49,840 bases of DNA from Spirochaetia bacterium (GTDB lineage Bacteria > Spirochaetota > UBA4802 > UBA5550), in the NCBI GenBank assembly GCA_009885955.1, contig VFJS01000011.1, positions 1 to 49,840 of the forward strand, given 5' to 3'. Shown here in pieces: positions 32,709 to 42,051 of the stretch (its first letter is position 1; each line of letters starts with the position of its first letter). The notes beneath the pieces are model-generated. The model saw only the letters and a program-made list of their open reading frames with translations, had not been told where the DNA came from and did no database searches. A program made the translations under genes and the position numbers.

Positions 32709-35018
32709 ATGATCGGTTGTAAATCCAGCCCTAAAAGACATATTTTAAGAAAAGGAAAAATTCGATTTAAAGAAGAAATAATGGAAGCAAAGAGTGATTT
32801 CAACTTGAGAGAATATTATCTCAGGTATGCGATAAATCTTGTTGAAATCTTGGATATCAACGATAAAATGATGGAATTCATTTTCTTCATCATTAATCTG
32901 GAAGCAAGAAGAAATATCATAGATTTTATCTACAAAAAAGAAACTCCTGTAAGTGAATCTGATGATCCCAATATAGATAAATACCGGGATAATTATGATG
33001 ACATCATTGCTTCTCTCAGGCAGAGAGATCTATCAATGCATGATTTAATGTATGACATTAACAGATCAAGGGTAAAAATTGATGAGAGAGATCTAAAACG
33101 GTTTATCATCGATGTTCTGAAATCAGAACATGCACCTCTTCCGAAAGTCTCAAATAATAAATTCAAAGAAAGACTGAATGAACTGAAATATATTTTTGAT
33201 CTCGATTCCTATGATTTACAAATAATATCATTCATATACTGCACCTATTATGTAAATGCAACTAAATTCAACAACATCATGGATGATGTTGAATTTAATG
33301 ATTTTCTTCGAATTCTTTCTTCAGCATTGGAAATTCCTGTAAATATTCTTAAAAATAAATTGAAATACAGCGGGAAAATGTATCTCAGCTCCATTATCAG
33401 TAATATCTCTTTGTATAACAGGCGGAGTCAGTTTGTGGATCTTGATGAAGGGATAGCAGATTTTCTATCAGGATTGTCCGACAGGTCTTTGGTTGAGAAA
33501 TATATCAAACAAGATCGTGGAAAATCTATCGGGATAAAGAATTTTTCTATTCCAGATAATCATATCGATATCATCAAATCACTTCTTGCATCGCCTCATG
33601 GAGCGAACATACTCCTCTATGGCAAAGCCGGGACCGGGAAGACGGAGTTTGCCCGTTCCATTTCATCGATATCCGGGGAAAATATTTATCATTTACAATA
33701 TGGAGATGATAAAAACAAGCGGGGGAATAGGGGAAGCACATCAGATGCTGACAACCGGTTAATTGCCCTCACTGTTGCCATAAATACCGTAGAATCGCGG
33801 GATGGGATCCTCATCGTTGATGAGGCAGATTTTCTGCTCAATACAAGATCCATGTTCTTCAATGTCAGTTCAGCAGTTGAAAAAGGCTGGCTGAACAATC
33901 TTCTTGATAAATCCCATGCAAAAATTATCTGGATCACCAATGAAGTGGGTTTGATGGAGGAGTCCACATTGAGGAGATTTTCATACAGTCTCTATTTCGA
34001 TGAGTTTACTGACACTGACAGGTCAAATATATGGATGAATCTCATTAAAAAGCATCCGTGTAAAAAATATATTTCTAAAACTACAATTGAAAAGCTTTCC
34101 ACTGATTATTCTGTCAATGCCGGAGGGATAGCCTCGTCCCTTGATGCAGTTGCCAGGATTTTTTCCGGTAAACATCCGGAGAAAAAGGAGATAGAAACAG
34201 TACTCCGGGATCTGTTAGAAAAGCATGAATCCCTTACCAGGGGGACCTTTGGAGGGAAGAAGAAAGATTCTCTTTTTAAGCTGACCGATAAGTATGACCT
34301 CTCTGCGCTCAATATGAACATGGATAAAGAACGCCTATTATCATCTGTCCAGAAATTTACCCATTCCTTGAAGAATACCAAAGATGCCCAGATGAATATG
34401 AACCTCCTCTTCTGGGGGCCTCCAGGTACAGGTAAGACAGAATTTGCCAAATATATTGCTGAACAATCATCAATGAAACTGATTTATAAGCGCTATTCCG
34501 ACCTTGAATCCCCATACGTAGGAGTTACAGAACAGAACATTGCCCAGGCCTTTAGAAAGGCGTCAGCTGATATGGCCATTCTTTTCATCGATGAGGCAGA
34601 TTCATTTTTTACTTCAAGAGATAGTGCCCACAGGTCCTGGGAAGTGAGCCGTACAAACGAGTTCCTTACACAAATGGAAAATTTCACTGGAATTCTTATC
34701 TGTTGCACCAATCTCCTCGCCACTCTGGACAGCGCTGCCATGAGGCGTTTTACATGGAAAGTGGAATTCAAGTATCTATCCAATGATGCAAAAATTAGTC
34801 TTTACAGAAAATACTTTAATATCGCGGGAGTTGCCCTGCCTGATGAACTGAAGAAGAGAATTATGAACATCCCCAATCTAACTCCCGGAGATTTTAAAGC
34901 TGTATGGCAGAAATTCAATTATATGCCTGAAGAGGGATTATCGCATGATGAAATAGTTTCTGAGCTGGAGAATGAAGTATCATATAAGTCTAATGAAAAA
35001 GCCATAGGGTTCAGTTAG
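32709..35018 (+). CDS. Tandem AAA+ ATPase
   Basis: A 769-residue protein with an unrecognised helical N terminus of about 280 residues and two AAA+ modules. Module one has GKAGTGKT (305-312) and ILIVDEADFLL; module two has GPPGTGKT (570-577), LFIDEADSFF and an arginine-finger-like AAMRRF. Both sites look complete. The arrangement recalls Cdc48/ClpA-type ring remodellers, but there is no protease motif. The ATG at 32709 has GGGAGA upstream and is preferred over the frame start at 32673. It ends in TAG. With the divergent WYL regulator it makes a plausible, poorly described regulated unit. Confidence 0.85.
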   Translation: MIGCKSSPKRHILRKGKIRFKEEIMEAKSDFNLREYYLRYAINLVEILDINDKMMEFIFFIINLEARRNIIDFIYKKETPVSESDDPNIDKYRDNYDDIIASLRQRDLSMHDLMYDINRSRVKIDERDLKRFIIDVLKSEHAPLPKVSNNKFKERLNELKYIFDLDSYDLQIISFIYCTYYVNATKFNNIMDDVEFNDFLRILSSALEIPVNILKNKLKYSGKMYLSSIISNISLYNRRSQFVDLDEGIADFLSGLSDRSLVEKYIKQDRGKSIGIKNFSIPDNHIDIIKSLLASPHGANILLYGKAGTGKTEFARSISSISGENIYHLQYGDDKNKRGNRGSTSDADNRLIALTVAINTVESRDGILIVDEADFLLNTRSMFFNVSSAVEKGWLNNLLDKSHAKIIWITNEVGLMEESTLRRFSYSLYFDEFTDTDRSNIWMNLIKKHPCKKYISKTTIEKLSTDYSVNAGGIASSLDAVARIFSGKHPEKKEIETVLRDLLEKHESLTRGTFGGKKKDSLFKLTDKYDLSALNMNMDKERLLSSVQKFTHSLKNTKDAQMNMNLLFWGPPGTGKTEFAKYIAEQSSMKLIYKRYSDLESPYVGVTEQNIAQAFRKASADMAILFIDEADSFFTSRDSAHRSWEVSRTNEFLTQMENFTGILICCTNLLATLDSAAMRRFTWKVEFKYLSNDAKISLYRKYFNIAGVALPDELKKRIMNIPNLTPGDFKAVWQKFNYMPEEGLSHDEIVSELENEVSYKSNEKAIGFS

Positions 35019-35105
35019 AATAATTTGAAATTAAAAATTTAATCAATAATATAAAAATGATAAATCAATGAAAAATATCAAATTTTTTATTATGCCGCTG
35101 TCAAA

Positions 35106-35567
35106 TCAAATATATCTTTGTTTCATAACTATTTGAGCATACCCATTCGGATTTTCTTTAAACCAGGAAAGTAATTTTTCTTTACCTAATCTACGATCTG
35201 CTGCGATAAGGATTTGAATTAAATCATTTTCAGCCTGTTCCATAAAAGGCGAGCCATATGTAAATTTACCAATTTCAGTTTTCATTCCTAAAATTTTCTC
35301 AACCGGACAATCGATATAATTTCTTATAACCTGTGAAAAATCCATTTCAGAAGCCCAGCCATGAAAACTTTCAGGTTTAGTGTCATAATACTTTGGGAAA
35401 TCCCAGCAAATATTTCGGTTTATTGAAATATAAAAACGAGGAATCGTATTCCCGTGCTCTCCAATGGGATATGCATTACAATAAATTTTCATTTTCAATT
35501 CTGGCACAAAAAGTTTTTCAATTTCTTTTTGCAACTTGCTCCAGCGTTTTTTCGGTTGTTTGAACAT
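35106..35567 (-). CDS. SF0329-like protein
   Basis: A 153-residue protein. RWSKLQKEIEKLFVPELKMKI, then FYISINRNICWDFPKYY, MDFSQVIRNYIDCPVEKIL and LIAADRRLGKEKLLSW resemble the SF0329 group (WSKLKxxIE, ITIDGKExF, DFYEALExYLN, ALAMLDRRVGKRxL). Its function is unknown. It is very AT-rich. No good ribosome site precedes the ATG. It begins a run of minus-strand, independently spaced genes reaching to 38.8 kb. Confidence 0.65.
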   Translation of the reverse strand: MFKQPKKRWSKLQKEIEKLFVPELKMKIYCNAYPIGEHGNTIPRFYISINRNICWDFPKYYDTKPESFHGWASEMDFSQVIRNYIDCPVEKILGMKTEIGKFTYGSPFMEQAENDLIQILIAADRRLGKEKLLSWFKENPNGYAQIVMKQRYI

Positions 35568-35623
35568 TAATTCAATTCATTAATTATTTTATTGATTTAG
35601 TGGAGACTGATGTGAAAATATTT

Positions 35624-36336
35624 TTAAACGAAATTGGATTCCTTGTTTTCAAATCTATCTATATAACTATTTTTTTGTTTTAATAAATTATCAAGGTATA
35701 CCTCTTTTGAAATAAGTCCTGCTTGAAGTTTCCATATTAATTCTTTTTCATTGATTTTTATTTGTATATTTGCCTGGGAGCTATAATGTAATAATGTTGT
35801 AATTTTTTTGATTTTATTTTTGTTAATAATTTCATTTTTAATATAAAAATTATTAACATTTTTATGAGCTTCTTTGCCAATACAAAATATGTATTCAGGG
35901 TCAATAATATTTATTTCATTCAGTAAAAATTTTTTTGAGCAATTATCATATCTTTTTTTAAGAACTGATTTATCCTTTTGTTTATAAGCACCACATTTAA
36001 TTAAATCAGTAAAATATGGGATTGTTTTAAAATTATTTCTAAAAAAAATTAATAAATTTTCAAAATTTCCTTTTTTTTTTCTTCAAAAAATTTCTCAAAA
36101 TGTCCACTATAAAAAACTCCAATACCTTCTGCTGAACTTGGAGCCTCTGCAATTAACATTACATTGGTGTTAGCATCACCGAGAAAAGGAGAATAGGATG
36201 GAGTAGTTTTTATATCATATTTACATTCCTTTTTACAATTACATATAAATTTTTTAACTATATTTTTTTTATCAAGCCATTCGCCCTCTGCAAATTCTTT
36301 TTTAAATAAGCTTCTAATTTTATCATTTTTATTCAT
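35624..36336 (-). pseudogene. Uracil-DNA-glycosylase-like gene split by a one-base shift in an A10 tract
   Basis: The first frame (start 36336) gives SPFLGDANTNVMLIAEAPSS and then FYSGHFEKFFEEKKK before a stop at 36049. A -1 shift in the A10 tract (plus-strand T-run 36071-36080) opens a second frame to a TAA at 35624-35626. It continues with IPYFTDLIKCGA, YDNCSKKFLLNEI, PEYIFCIGKEA and LLHYSSQA, which is the second half of a UDG-fold protein. The total is 713 bases, one short of 238 codons. The coding strand reads GAAG-A10-GG, containing A-AAA-AAG, a classic slippery sequence. This may therefore be simple decay, transcript slippage or programmed frameshifting. Confidence 0.75.
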
Positions 36337-36370
36337 AAAAATATCTCCATGTCACTATCATAAAATTATT

Positions 36371-37111
36371 TTAGAATGAATACTTAATTGGATTTGCAGC
36401 TCCTTTTTGCCTGTATTTATCAGGGACTCTTTTCCCTAAATATAATTCTTTAATAGGATTATCTGCCTCTCTTCCAATAAATCCATATCTTCCAGGTATA
36501 TCCTCATGAAACTCAGGAAAATTCACAAGTGTTGCTTCTTTCCATTCTGTTGGAATAAACACACCTTTAATAATACCTTGTTTTATAGATAAGACATATT
36601 CAGCATTTTCAGCTCTTTTTTTATCAATCTTCCATGCAAAACGAGTAGCATGATAAATAGATCTATCTGAAACACTTTTATTAATTGTAATCATCAAAAC
36701 TTTATTTTCAAACTTTGCTTCTTCGGCTTTATATTTATTTATAATTTCCAAAGCATTCATTGGGCCATAATCACTGCTCCCATATCCACCAATTTCATTC
36801 TTAACTTCTGGATAAGCATCTATTAAAGCTGCTTCAACTTCTTCTGCGGTATCTTTATCCATTCCATGTCGATGAATTACATGAATTACATTTAATCCTG
36901 CTATTCTTATTTCTCGAATTGTTTTAATTTTATCAGTAATAATATCATCTTTGTTTTTTAATTCACATTTCATATGCTGAAATACTCTATTCCCTGTTCC
37001 TCTTCCTACATAAAAGGTTTCTCCATTTCTGGGATCAATCAAACGATAAACATAGTTATTGATTTCATCTATTACTTCTTTTGGAAATTCAGATATTTCA
37101 TTTTGATTCAT
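36371..37111 (-). CDS. GIY-YIG nuclease-domain protein
   Basis: A 246-residue protein. The N-terminal part has NYVYRLIDPRNGETFYVGRG with the two strands and Arg of a GIY-YIG nuclease, then RIAGLNVIHVIHRHGMDKDTAEEVEAALID with the conserved Glu, in the LEM-3-like arrangement. The C-terminal 120 residues (TRFAWKIDKKRAENAEYVLSIKQGIIKGVF and GRYGFIGREA) look like a separate domain of unknown role. AGGAG lies before the ATG. It is a probable DNA endonuclease, possibly for repair or defence. There is no obvious operon partner; both flanking gaps are about 100 bases or less. Confidence 0.82.
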   Translation of the reverse strand: MNQNEISEFPKEVIDEINNYVYRLIDPRNGETFYVGRGTGNRVFQHMKCELKNKDDIITDKIKTIREIRIAGLNVIHVIHRHGMDKDTAEEVEAALIDAYPEVKNEIGGYGSSDYGPMNALEIINKYKAEEAKFENKVLMITINKSVSDRSIYHATRFAWKIDKKRAENAEYVLSIKQGIIKGVFIPTEWKEATLVNFPEFHEDIPGRYGFIGREADNPIKELYLGKRVPDKYRQKGAANPIKYSF

Positions 37112-37209
37112 TTAATTCTCCTTTTAGGATTATTTTAAATATTTATAACAGGATTGACCGCTATTAATATTTCTCTATAAAAAAGTTTTATCCCTATATT
37201 GTGTTGTAA

Positions 37210-38061
37210 TTAGTCGGGATTTTCTTTTTCTTTGAATCTAATATTTGTTATATCAAGGAAAAGTTTTTTTTTGTTTTTTACAATTTCTGAATCTATATTT
37301 AAAACAAAATCTTTATAACGGTTATAAGTAAAATCAATACTTTCTTTATTTAATAATTCTTTAATCAAATCAACTTTTTCATCATCTTTTACAGAAAAGA
37401 GTAAAAGGGTTGTCGGTTTTGTTCTTTTATCAAAAGCATATGCTTTTTTTCCTTCAATAACTATACTGATATAACTCTGTGTATAATTCATACTTTTTTT
37501 AGGGGTTTCAATTAATTCAAAGAATTCTTTTGCTGTACTTACTGTCCAAGGAGATTTTTCTTTCCAGGTAGTATCACCGACAGGTTTTTCATCTTCATTG
37601 TCTTCTGGTTCAATATAAACATCTAAAATTTTAGTGAAATTTAAAATATATTCTTTGTTAACTTCCAGTAAGTCGGCCTGTATTGCAATCATTGGAATAT
37701 TTAGACTTAGTAGCTGAACAACATTGAAATATCTGCGATCAAAAGATTCAGCTATCAAAACAGCAAAGTGTTGTCTTTGAGGATATTTTCTTTTCTCATT
37801 ATCCCAATATTCAATGCTTCTAATTATATGAGAGGGGTCGGTTTCTCCCAACATCACCTCGACTTCATACATTGTATTATCTTCTTGATCCTTTAGTAAA
37901 ATATCAAGTCTCCCACCACTTGATTGAGTTTTTTCCTTATTTACAGAAATTAAATCCCCAAGGCCAAGTATAGATGGGTTTTCGTAGATTATTTTCTGGA
38001 GCCAAAATTCATCTTTCCCTGAATTTCTTATAAAAACTTTTTTTCCGTATTTTACATCCAT
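37210..38061 (-). CDS. PD-(D/E)XK-fold protein of unknown function
   Basis: A 283-residue protein. GGRLDILLKD and MYEVEVMLGETDPSHIIRSIEYWDNEKRKYPQ are the core of a nuclease-like family in which the usual ExK Lys is not in place (EVEVMLG). HFAVLIAESFDRRYFNVVQLL and PMIAIQ follow, as in other members. The C-terminal 120 residues end with KVDLIKELLNKESIDFTYNRY. The missing Lys means that catalysis is doubtful unless a neighbouring residue substitutes. A role in nucleic-acid binding is inferred. Confidence 0.72.
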   Translation of the reverse strand: MDVKYGKKVFIRNSGKDEFWLQKIIYENPSILGLGDLISVNKEKTQSSGGRLDILLKDQEDNTMYEVEVMLGETDPSHIIRSIEYWDNEKRKYPQRQHFAVLIAESFDRRYFNVVQLLSLNIPMIAIQADLLEVNKEYILNFTKILDVYIEPEDNEDEKPVGDTTWKEKSPWTVSTAKEFFELIETPKKSMNYTQSYISIVIEGKKAYAFDKRTKPTTLLLFSVKDDEKVDLIKELLNKESIDFTYNRYKDFVLNIDSEIVKNKKKLFLDITNIRFKEKENPD

Positions 38062-38212
38062 TTATTTATATCCTTTTTTCCAGGGTATTTTAAAAATAAA
38101 ATTATTTTTAGGTCAATAATATTTTAATTTAATAAATATATTATTGTTTATGTATAGGAAATTAAAATTATCATTTTACGTATTTTAAAAAATCTTAATA
38201 ACTCATTTTCTA

Positions 38213-38533
38213 TTATTTATCAATAACTTCAAAATAGACACATCCTATCAAACCCTTCCTCTCTTCGAGTTGATAAGTTGCACCATTAAAATTGATTGAA
38301 TGATAAATATTCCCATATCTTAACTCATTTTCCTCCAGCATATCTTCTTTACTAAAAGTTGATCTACCAGGTTCGGGCCAATTATCATATCCGATATATC
38401 TCAACATGCGATTGCAGATTCTTCGTTGAAATACATCTTTATTCAATTCAGGATTTAATATCTTAACGACAGCATTGAAATCTGAAAAACGATATAATTT
38501 ACTGTGAATTTCATTATGAAGCCATAAATCCAT
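38213..38533 (-). CDS. Unknown protein
   Basis: A 106-residue protein beginning MDLWLHNEIH. AGGAAG lies nine bases before the ATG at 38533, which is preferred to a TTG 30 codons upstream. Visible features are LNKDVFQRRICNRMLRYIGYDNWPEPG and a C-terminal strand GLIGCVYFEVIDK. I do not recognise the family. The 30 codons upstream are open and Lys/Phe-rich and may belong to an older, longer gene together with the small frame at 38639-38803. Confidence 0.6.
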   Translation of the reverse strand: MDLWLHNEIHSKLYRFSDFNAVVKILNPELNKDVFQRRICNRMLRYIGYDNWPEPGRSTFSKEDMLEENELRYGNIYHSINFNGATYQLEERKGLIGCVYFEVIDK

Positions 38534-38638
38534 TATAATAGCTTCCTTTTCAAAATATTTTATATGTTTTAAAAAATTCGGTTTTGAAAATTTATTGAAA
38601 ATTAAATTTTTAAATCTATACAATTCAAATCTTAACTT

Positions 38639-38803
38639 TTATAATATGCCAAATAAATCAGGAAAAATAAGTTTTGAAATAGTTATTAAATCATTATAAT
38701 TTTTCAATCTTTTATTAGTATCTTCATTTTCCCAACACTTTCTTAGAAATTCCTTTTTTTTAGATATATTGATACTTTTATTTTTTAATAAATGTTTTAT
38801 CAT
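38639..38803 (-). CDS. Small open reading frame or gene remnant
   Basis: A 54-codon frame from an ATG at 38803, reading MIKHLLKNKSINISKKKEF and ending IFPDLFGIL. It has plausible protein composition (FLRKCWENEDTNKRLKNYNDL) and lies 15 bases before the extended frame of the next gene. It may be the N-terminal part of one gene with 38213-38623, separated by an in-frame or frameshifting stop. It has no strong ribosome site, so a relic is as likely as a gene. Confidence 0.35.
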   Translation of the reverse strand: MIKHLLKNKSINISKKKEFLRKCWENEDTNKRLKNYNDLITISKLIFPDLFGIL

Positions 38804-38968
38804 AAATATTAGTCCAAAATTAAATATTCTAATAGTTCTTTAATTAAAAATATCAAAATTTCAGAAATAACCTCAACCTCAAAGGGTTATCATAAATTAA
38901 ATATTGGTTTTATATTAAAATCTCAACACGATAAACATTTATATATATCATGCAATAAGGAGACTGCC

Positions 38969-39766
38969 ATGACTTTACTCAAAATGGATGATAATATTAC
39001 TATCAAGGACCTGCAGAGGTTTTTTAAAATTGAAACAGGATTAAATATATCATTTTTTTATGATGGAAAAGAGATAGATAAGAAACAGACTTTCTGTGAA
39101 TTTCGTAGGAAGATTGATCATTATTTGACAATGATGATGCTACGCAGGCCCTTTGATTTTCACTGGCCCTCTCCTGGTAGGGTATTCCCACTAGAATACT
39201 GCATGGAGGTTCAGGAGATTGCCATTGTGTTCAAATATTACTATGAGGTTGACATAAGGATATTTGATGCAAATGGAAAAGAGGCTAAAGCCAATAAGCG
39301 ATTGAAAGACCTTATTCCAGATGAAATCATGAATCGTACAATCGATATTGACCGTGTTAATGAAATCAACAATAGATTGATTCAGATAGAAAAGGATATA
39401 TATAATCAATGGATGGAAATTGACCCACCCCTGGATAAAAAAATTCAGTGTAAAGATAATTGGCTGAATGATTATGAACTTGAAGTAAAGTTATCCTATC
39501 ATCTCAGGGAGGATGATCCTCTTTTTACCGAGGATTCTGATAATATTATATATATTCAGAAACAACATATATTCAAAGGAGATTGGGAAAAAAATCCTGT
39601 TGCAGACGGTGAGAACCATAGTGAAGATCCTAAAAGAAAAATATTCCATTGCTATCTTTTCCATGATCTCTATGACCATTGCGGAGTCCGTTATGATATT
39701 ATTCAGAGAATTGGTCTTATATGGGTTGATTTTAATGTTACACGGCAGCATTTTTATGAAGATTAA
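38969..39766 (+). CDS. Unknown soluble protein
   Basis: A 265-residue protein, ATG preceded by AAGGAGA. It opens with ITIKDLQRFFKIETGLNISFFYDGKEID and continues through FDFHWPSPGRVFPLEYCMEVQEIAIVF, with many aromatic and charged residues and no membrane segment. The end is VDFNVTRQHFYED. I do not recognise the family. Upstream, at 38873, CCTCAACCTCAAAGGG resembles the CCTCAACC element seen elsewhere. It opens a plus-strand run of four orphan genes. Confidence 0.7.
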   Translation: MTLLKMDDNITIKDLQRFFKIETGLNISFFYDGKEIDKKQTFCEFRRKIDHYLTMMMLRRPFDFHWPSPGRVFPLEYCMEVQEIAIVFKYYYEVDIRIFDANGKEAKANKRLKDLIPDEIMNRTIDIDRVNEINNRLIQIEKDIYNQWMEIDPPLDKKIQCKDNWLNDYELEVKLSYHLREDDPLFTEDSDNIIYIQKQHIFKGDWEKNPVADGENHSEDPKRKIFHCYLFHDLYDHCGVRYDIIQRIGLIWVDFNVTRQHFYED

Positions 39767-39854
39767 TGACATGAAGTCAACTCTCATTTAAGTGTTTTTT
39801 TTATCAACCTTTGAGGTAAAGGAGACTGTACAATTTTTATGATATTATCTTAAA

Positions 39855-40322
39855 ATGAAAAATCCTGGGCATAGCTTCCGATTAGTTTCTATTCCAAAAG
39901 ATGAAGCCTATTGGATTATAACTGAAGGTATGTTTTTAACTGTATCCTCTAATCATGTAGTTACAGTTATAGATTTCCCTGAACTTTTTGGAATGTCTTT
40001 GCTTGAAATTCAAAAAATATATAATGCAGAATCTGAAGAATTGGGTACCGAAGGGAAGGCAAGGGAGAGAATCATCCTGTCCCTGGTAATGAAAGGATTT
40101 ATCAGGATAAGGTATTACAGGAAAAGGAGCAGTTGGACTATCAATGTCCATAAACTTTCTAAAAATAAATCAAACATTATTAGGGACTGGGCGGTGCAAA
40201 TGCTTGAGTATGGTTATCCTGGCTTGGATTCTGTCATAATCGATATGCCGGACAGAAGGATAGAAGAAACTCTTTCAGGCGTTTCATCTGATAATGCCAT
40301 GAAAAATATAAGGAATGAATAA
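39855..40322 (+). CDS. Unknown protein, co-transcribed with the next gene
   Basis: A 155-residue protein of unknown family. It contains HSFRLVSIPKDEAYWIITEGMFL, SSNHVVTVIDFPELFG, RIILSLVMKGFIRIRYYRKRSSWTINVH and a Lys/Asn-rich tail. There is no signal peptide. It ends two bases before the next ATG, so the two are one unit. Confidence 0.65.
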   Translation: MKNPGHSFRLVSIPKDEAYWIITEGMFLTVSSNHVVTVIDFPELFGMSLLEIQKIYNAESEELGTEGKARERIILSLVMKGFIRIRYYRKRSSWTINVHKLSKNKSNIIRDWAVQMLEYGYPGLDSVIIDMPDRRIEETLSGVSSDNAMKNIRNE

Positions 40323-40324
40323 CT

Positions 40325-40837
40325 ATGAAAGTCCATGAGATAGAATATTTTCCTGAATCATTATCCATCATGTTCAATCATTTCAAAAAGTTTGATATAA
40401 AGTCAAGTTTAACACCGGTTGATGATTACAATGCATTGTACCTGGCAATTATGAACAGTGAATTCCATCACTATCAATATATTGATTCTTTAAATGATTA
40501 TTCTATAAATTTTCATCTTGAAGAAATATCCTTTGTCGATAAGGTCTATTACTTTTTATGTAGAAAACAAAATGAAGAATCAAGCTTCAACCTGCTCATC
40601 GACTTCGTGAGAGGACCCGGGATAAGTTTTTTGAAATTTACATCTTCCTTAGATAATCATCCCCCGTTCACCAAGGGGTTTCTTGACAGTAAGGGGAATA
40701 TCATGATTTCAACCCTTAATGAACGGGAAGAAATTCAGTATGTATCCCATTCAGAAATCCTGTCCCTATCATCCTTTGAGAAGTTAATCGATGTTTATTC
40801 TTCTCCTGACAAGCTGGTCATAGTTGAGCTAGAATGA
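40325..40837 (+). CDS. Unknown protein
   Basis: A 170-residue acidic protein. AAGGA lies nine bases before the ATG and partly inside the previous gene. It contains VDDYNALYLAIMNSEFHHYQYIDS, LLIDFVRGPGISFLKF and SHSEILSLSSFEKLIDVY. No family is recognised. The size, acidity and solitary orphan character recall immunity-type proteins, but nothing here proves that. Confidence 0.65.
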   Translation: MKVHEIEYFPESLSIMFNHFKKFDIKSSLTPVDDYNALYLAIMNSEFHHYQYIDSLNDYSINFHLEEISFVDKVYYFLCRKQNEESSFNLLIDFVRGPGISFLKFTSSLDNHPPFTKGFLDSKGNIMISTLNEREEIQYVSHSEILSLSSFEKLIDVYSSPDKLVIVELE

Positions 40838-40943
40838 ATATTATTAAAGAGAGGGGAAATGGGGAAATTAGTTGTTTTTTTAGATGATCTTAAATAATTA
40901 AGGATTATGTTTCAATTGATAATTAGAATTTGGATGCCCATAA

Positions 40944-41465
40944 ATGAAAAAATCGAAAAAAAATTTTAATGATGATATAATTTCACTGTTTGAAAAATGG
41001 CTTCCTGTCAATCGGGAGAGATTTATCCATAAACCAATAATAATGAAAAAAAGTAAAGACGGCATAAGTATTAAATATGAAGGTATTATTCCTGAAATAG
41101 AGGCTTATGTAAATTCAGGGGGCATGTTAGTAGAAGCAATGTTTCCCGATGATACAAATTGGGACATGTTACGGGACATTGATATTGGAATCGATATAAC
41201 CGATTCCGGAGAATATTTTTGTACCTGGTGTATAAATGAACATCAAAAATTGTATGCTACCATTGAGGACCTTGTATATGAACATCTATTTGAAGATTTT
41301 CTTGATTGGTCCAATAAAAAAGTTTTAGCAACGAAATATCTTATGCTTTGCAGTGTGGGACATGGTACAACATGGGCTAAAATTATCGATAAAGATGATA
41401 ATATAAATTTAAAAAATGTTGTAGCCTTCTTCTCAATGGATGAATCATACCGGAAATGGGAATAA
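40944..41465 (+). CDS. Unknown soluble protein, paralogue of the gene at 5557
   Basis: A 173-residue protein matching the gene at 5557 end to end, including NRERFIHKPIIMKKSK, WDMLRDIDIGIDITDSGEY, FCTWCINEHQKLYATIE and SMDESYRKWE. It uses ATG where the first copy uses TTG. Nine bases separate its stop from a DUF6915-like gene, so in this locus the two relatives of distant genes (5557 and 12583) sit side by side. That adjacency is probably the ancestral order. The function is unknown. Confidence 0.8.
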   Translation: MKKSKKNFNDDIISLFEKWLPVNRERFIHKPIIMKKSKDGISIKYEGIIPEIEAYVNSGGMLVEAMFPDDTNWDMLRDIDIGIDITDSGEYFCTWCINEHQKLYATIEDLVYEHLFEDFLDWSNKKVLATKYLMLCSVGHGTTWAKIIDKDDNINLKNVVAFFSMDESYRKWE

Positions 41466-41474
41466 TATAAAAAA

Positions 41475-41762
41475 ATGAAATACGAGGATCATTGTAAAGA
41501 ATCAAACAGAATCCTTGGCAAGCTCCATGTGGAAGTTCACCAATGGCTCGATGCCTTTGCCGGGTCCAGATCTTATGGTATGAAGCACAGGAAGAAACGA
41601 CACCACCTGAAAGGAATTGAGGAAGTTCGGGAACTTTTCGGTGATGAAGCGGCTATAGCAGCAAGGATCCATATAATTTCTGATTTAAAAGAAGATGGAT
41701 AGTCTGAAAATGATCACTTCCCCATTGACGAAGTGGATTATGTTAGAATGGGACTGTTTTAA
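41475..41762 (+). pseudogene. DUF6915-like gene with an internal UAG
   Basis: This is the second copy of the gene at 12583. The frame matches it for 75 codons, then has TAG at 41700-41702 where the first copy has TGG (Trp). After the stop the frame continues with SENDHFPIDEVDYVRMGLF, again matching, to a TAA at 41760-41762. The full length, 95 codons, is identical to the intact copy. UAG is used as a normal stop elsewhere here, so this is most simply a recent nonsense mutation. A truncated 75-residue product could still fold, since the His/Arg core lies before the stop. Confidence 0.82.
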
Positions 41763-41856
41763 TATTAATTTCATTAGCTCTTCTCAGTTTCATTCATATT
41801 GAATTTAAAATTATCATCCCATGGAATACCTTTAAGAATAAATCAAATAAATAATA

Positions 41857-41965
41857 CCCCGCCCGCCCTTTAAAGGTAAAAAATGAACTTCCTACAGCCA
41901 TCATAAATGTTCACAATCCTAAACCAGCTCCTCCCATTCCGTCGGCCTGCGCAGGTTTTTTTGTT
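41857..41965. repeat. Mosaic intergenic repeat, copy A
   Basis: It shares with copy B the run CCCTTTAAAGGTAAAAAATG, the AAACCA-CTCC-TCCATTCCG block and CTGCGCAGG. Read on the minus strand, 41960-41919 gives K-N-L-R-R-P-T-E-W-E-E-L-V-stop. The remaining bases of the 351-base gap 41763-42111 hold no supported gene, apart from the promoter at 42052. Confidence 0.75.
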
Positions 41966-42051
41966 CTAACGCAAGTTAAAAAATGTCGGGATATGGAAGG
42001 GGGATCAAAAAAGTTAGAGTTTAAAAAAAATATCATCAGGAATTAAACTTC

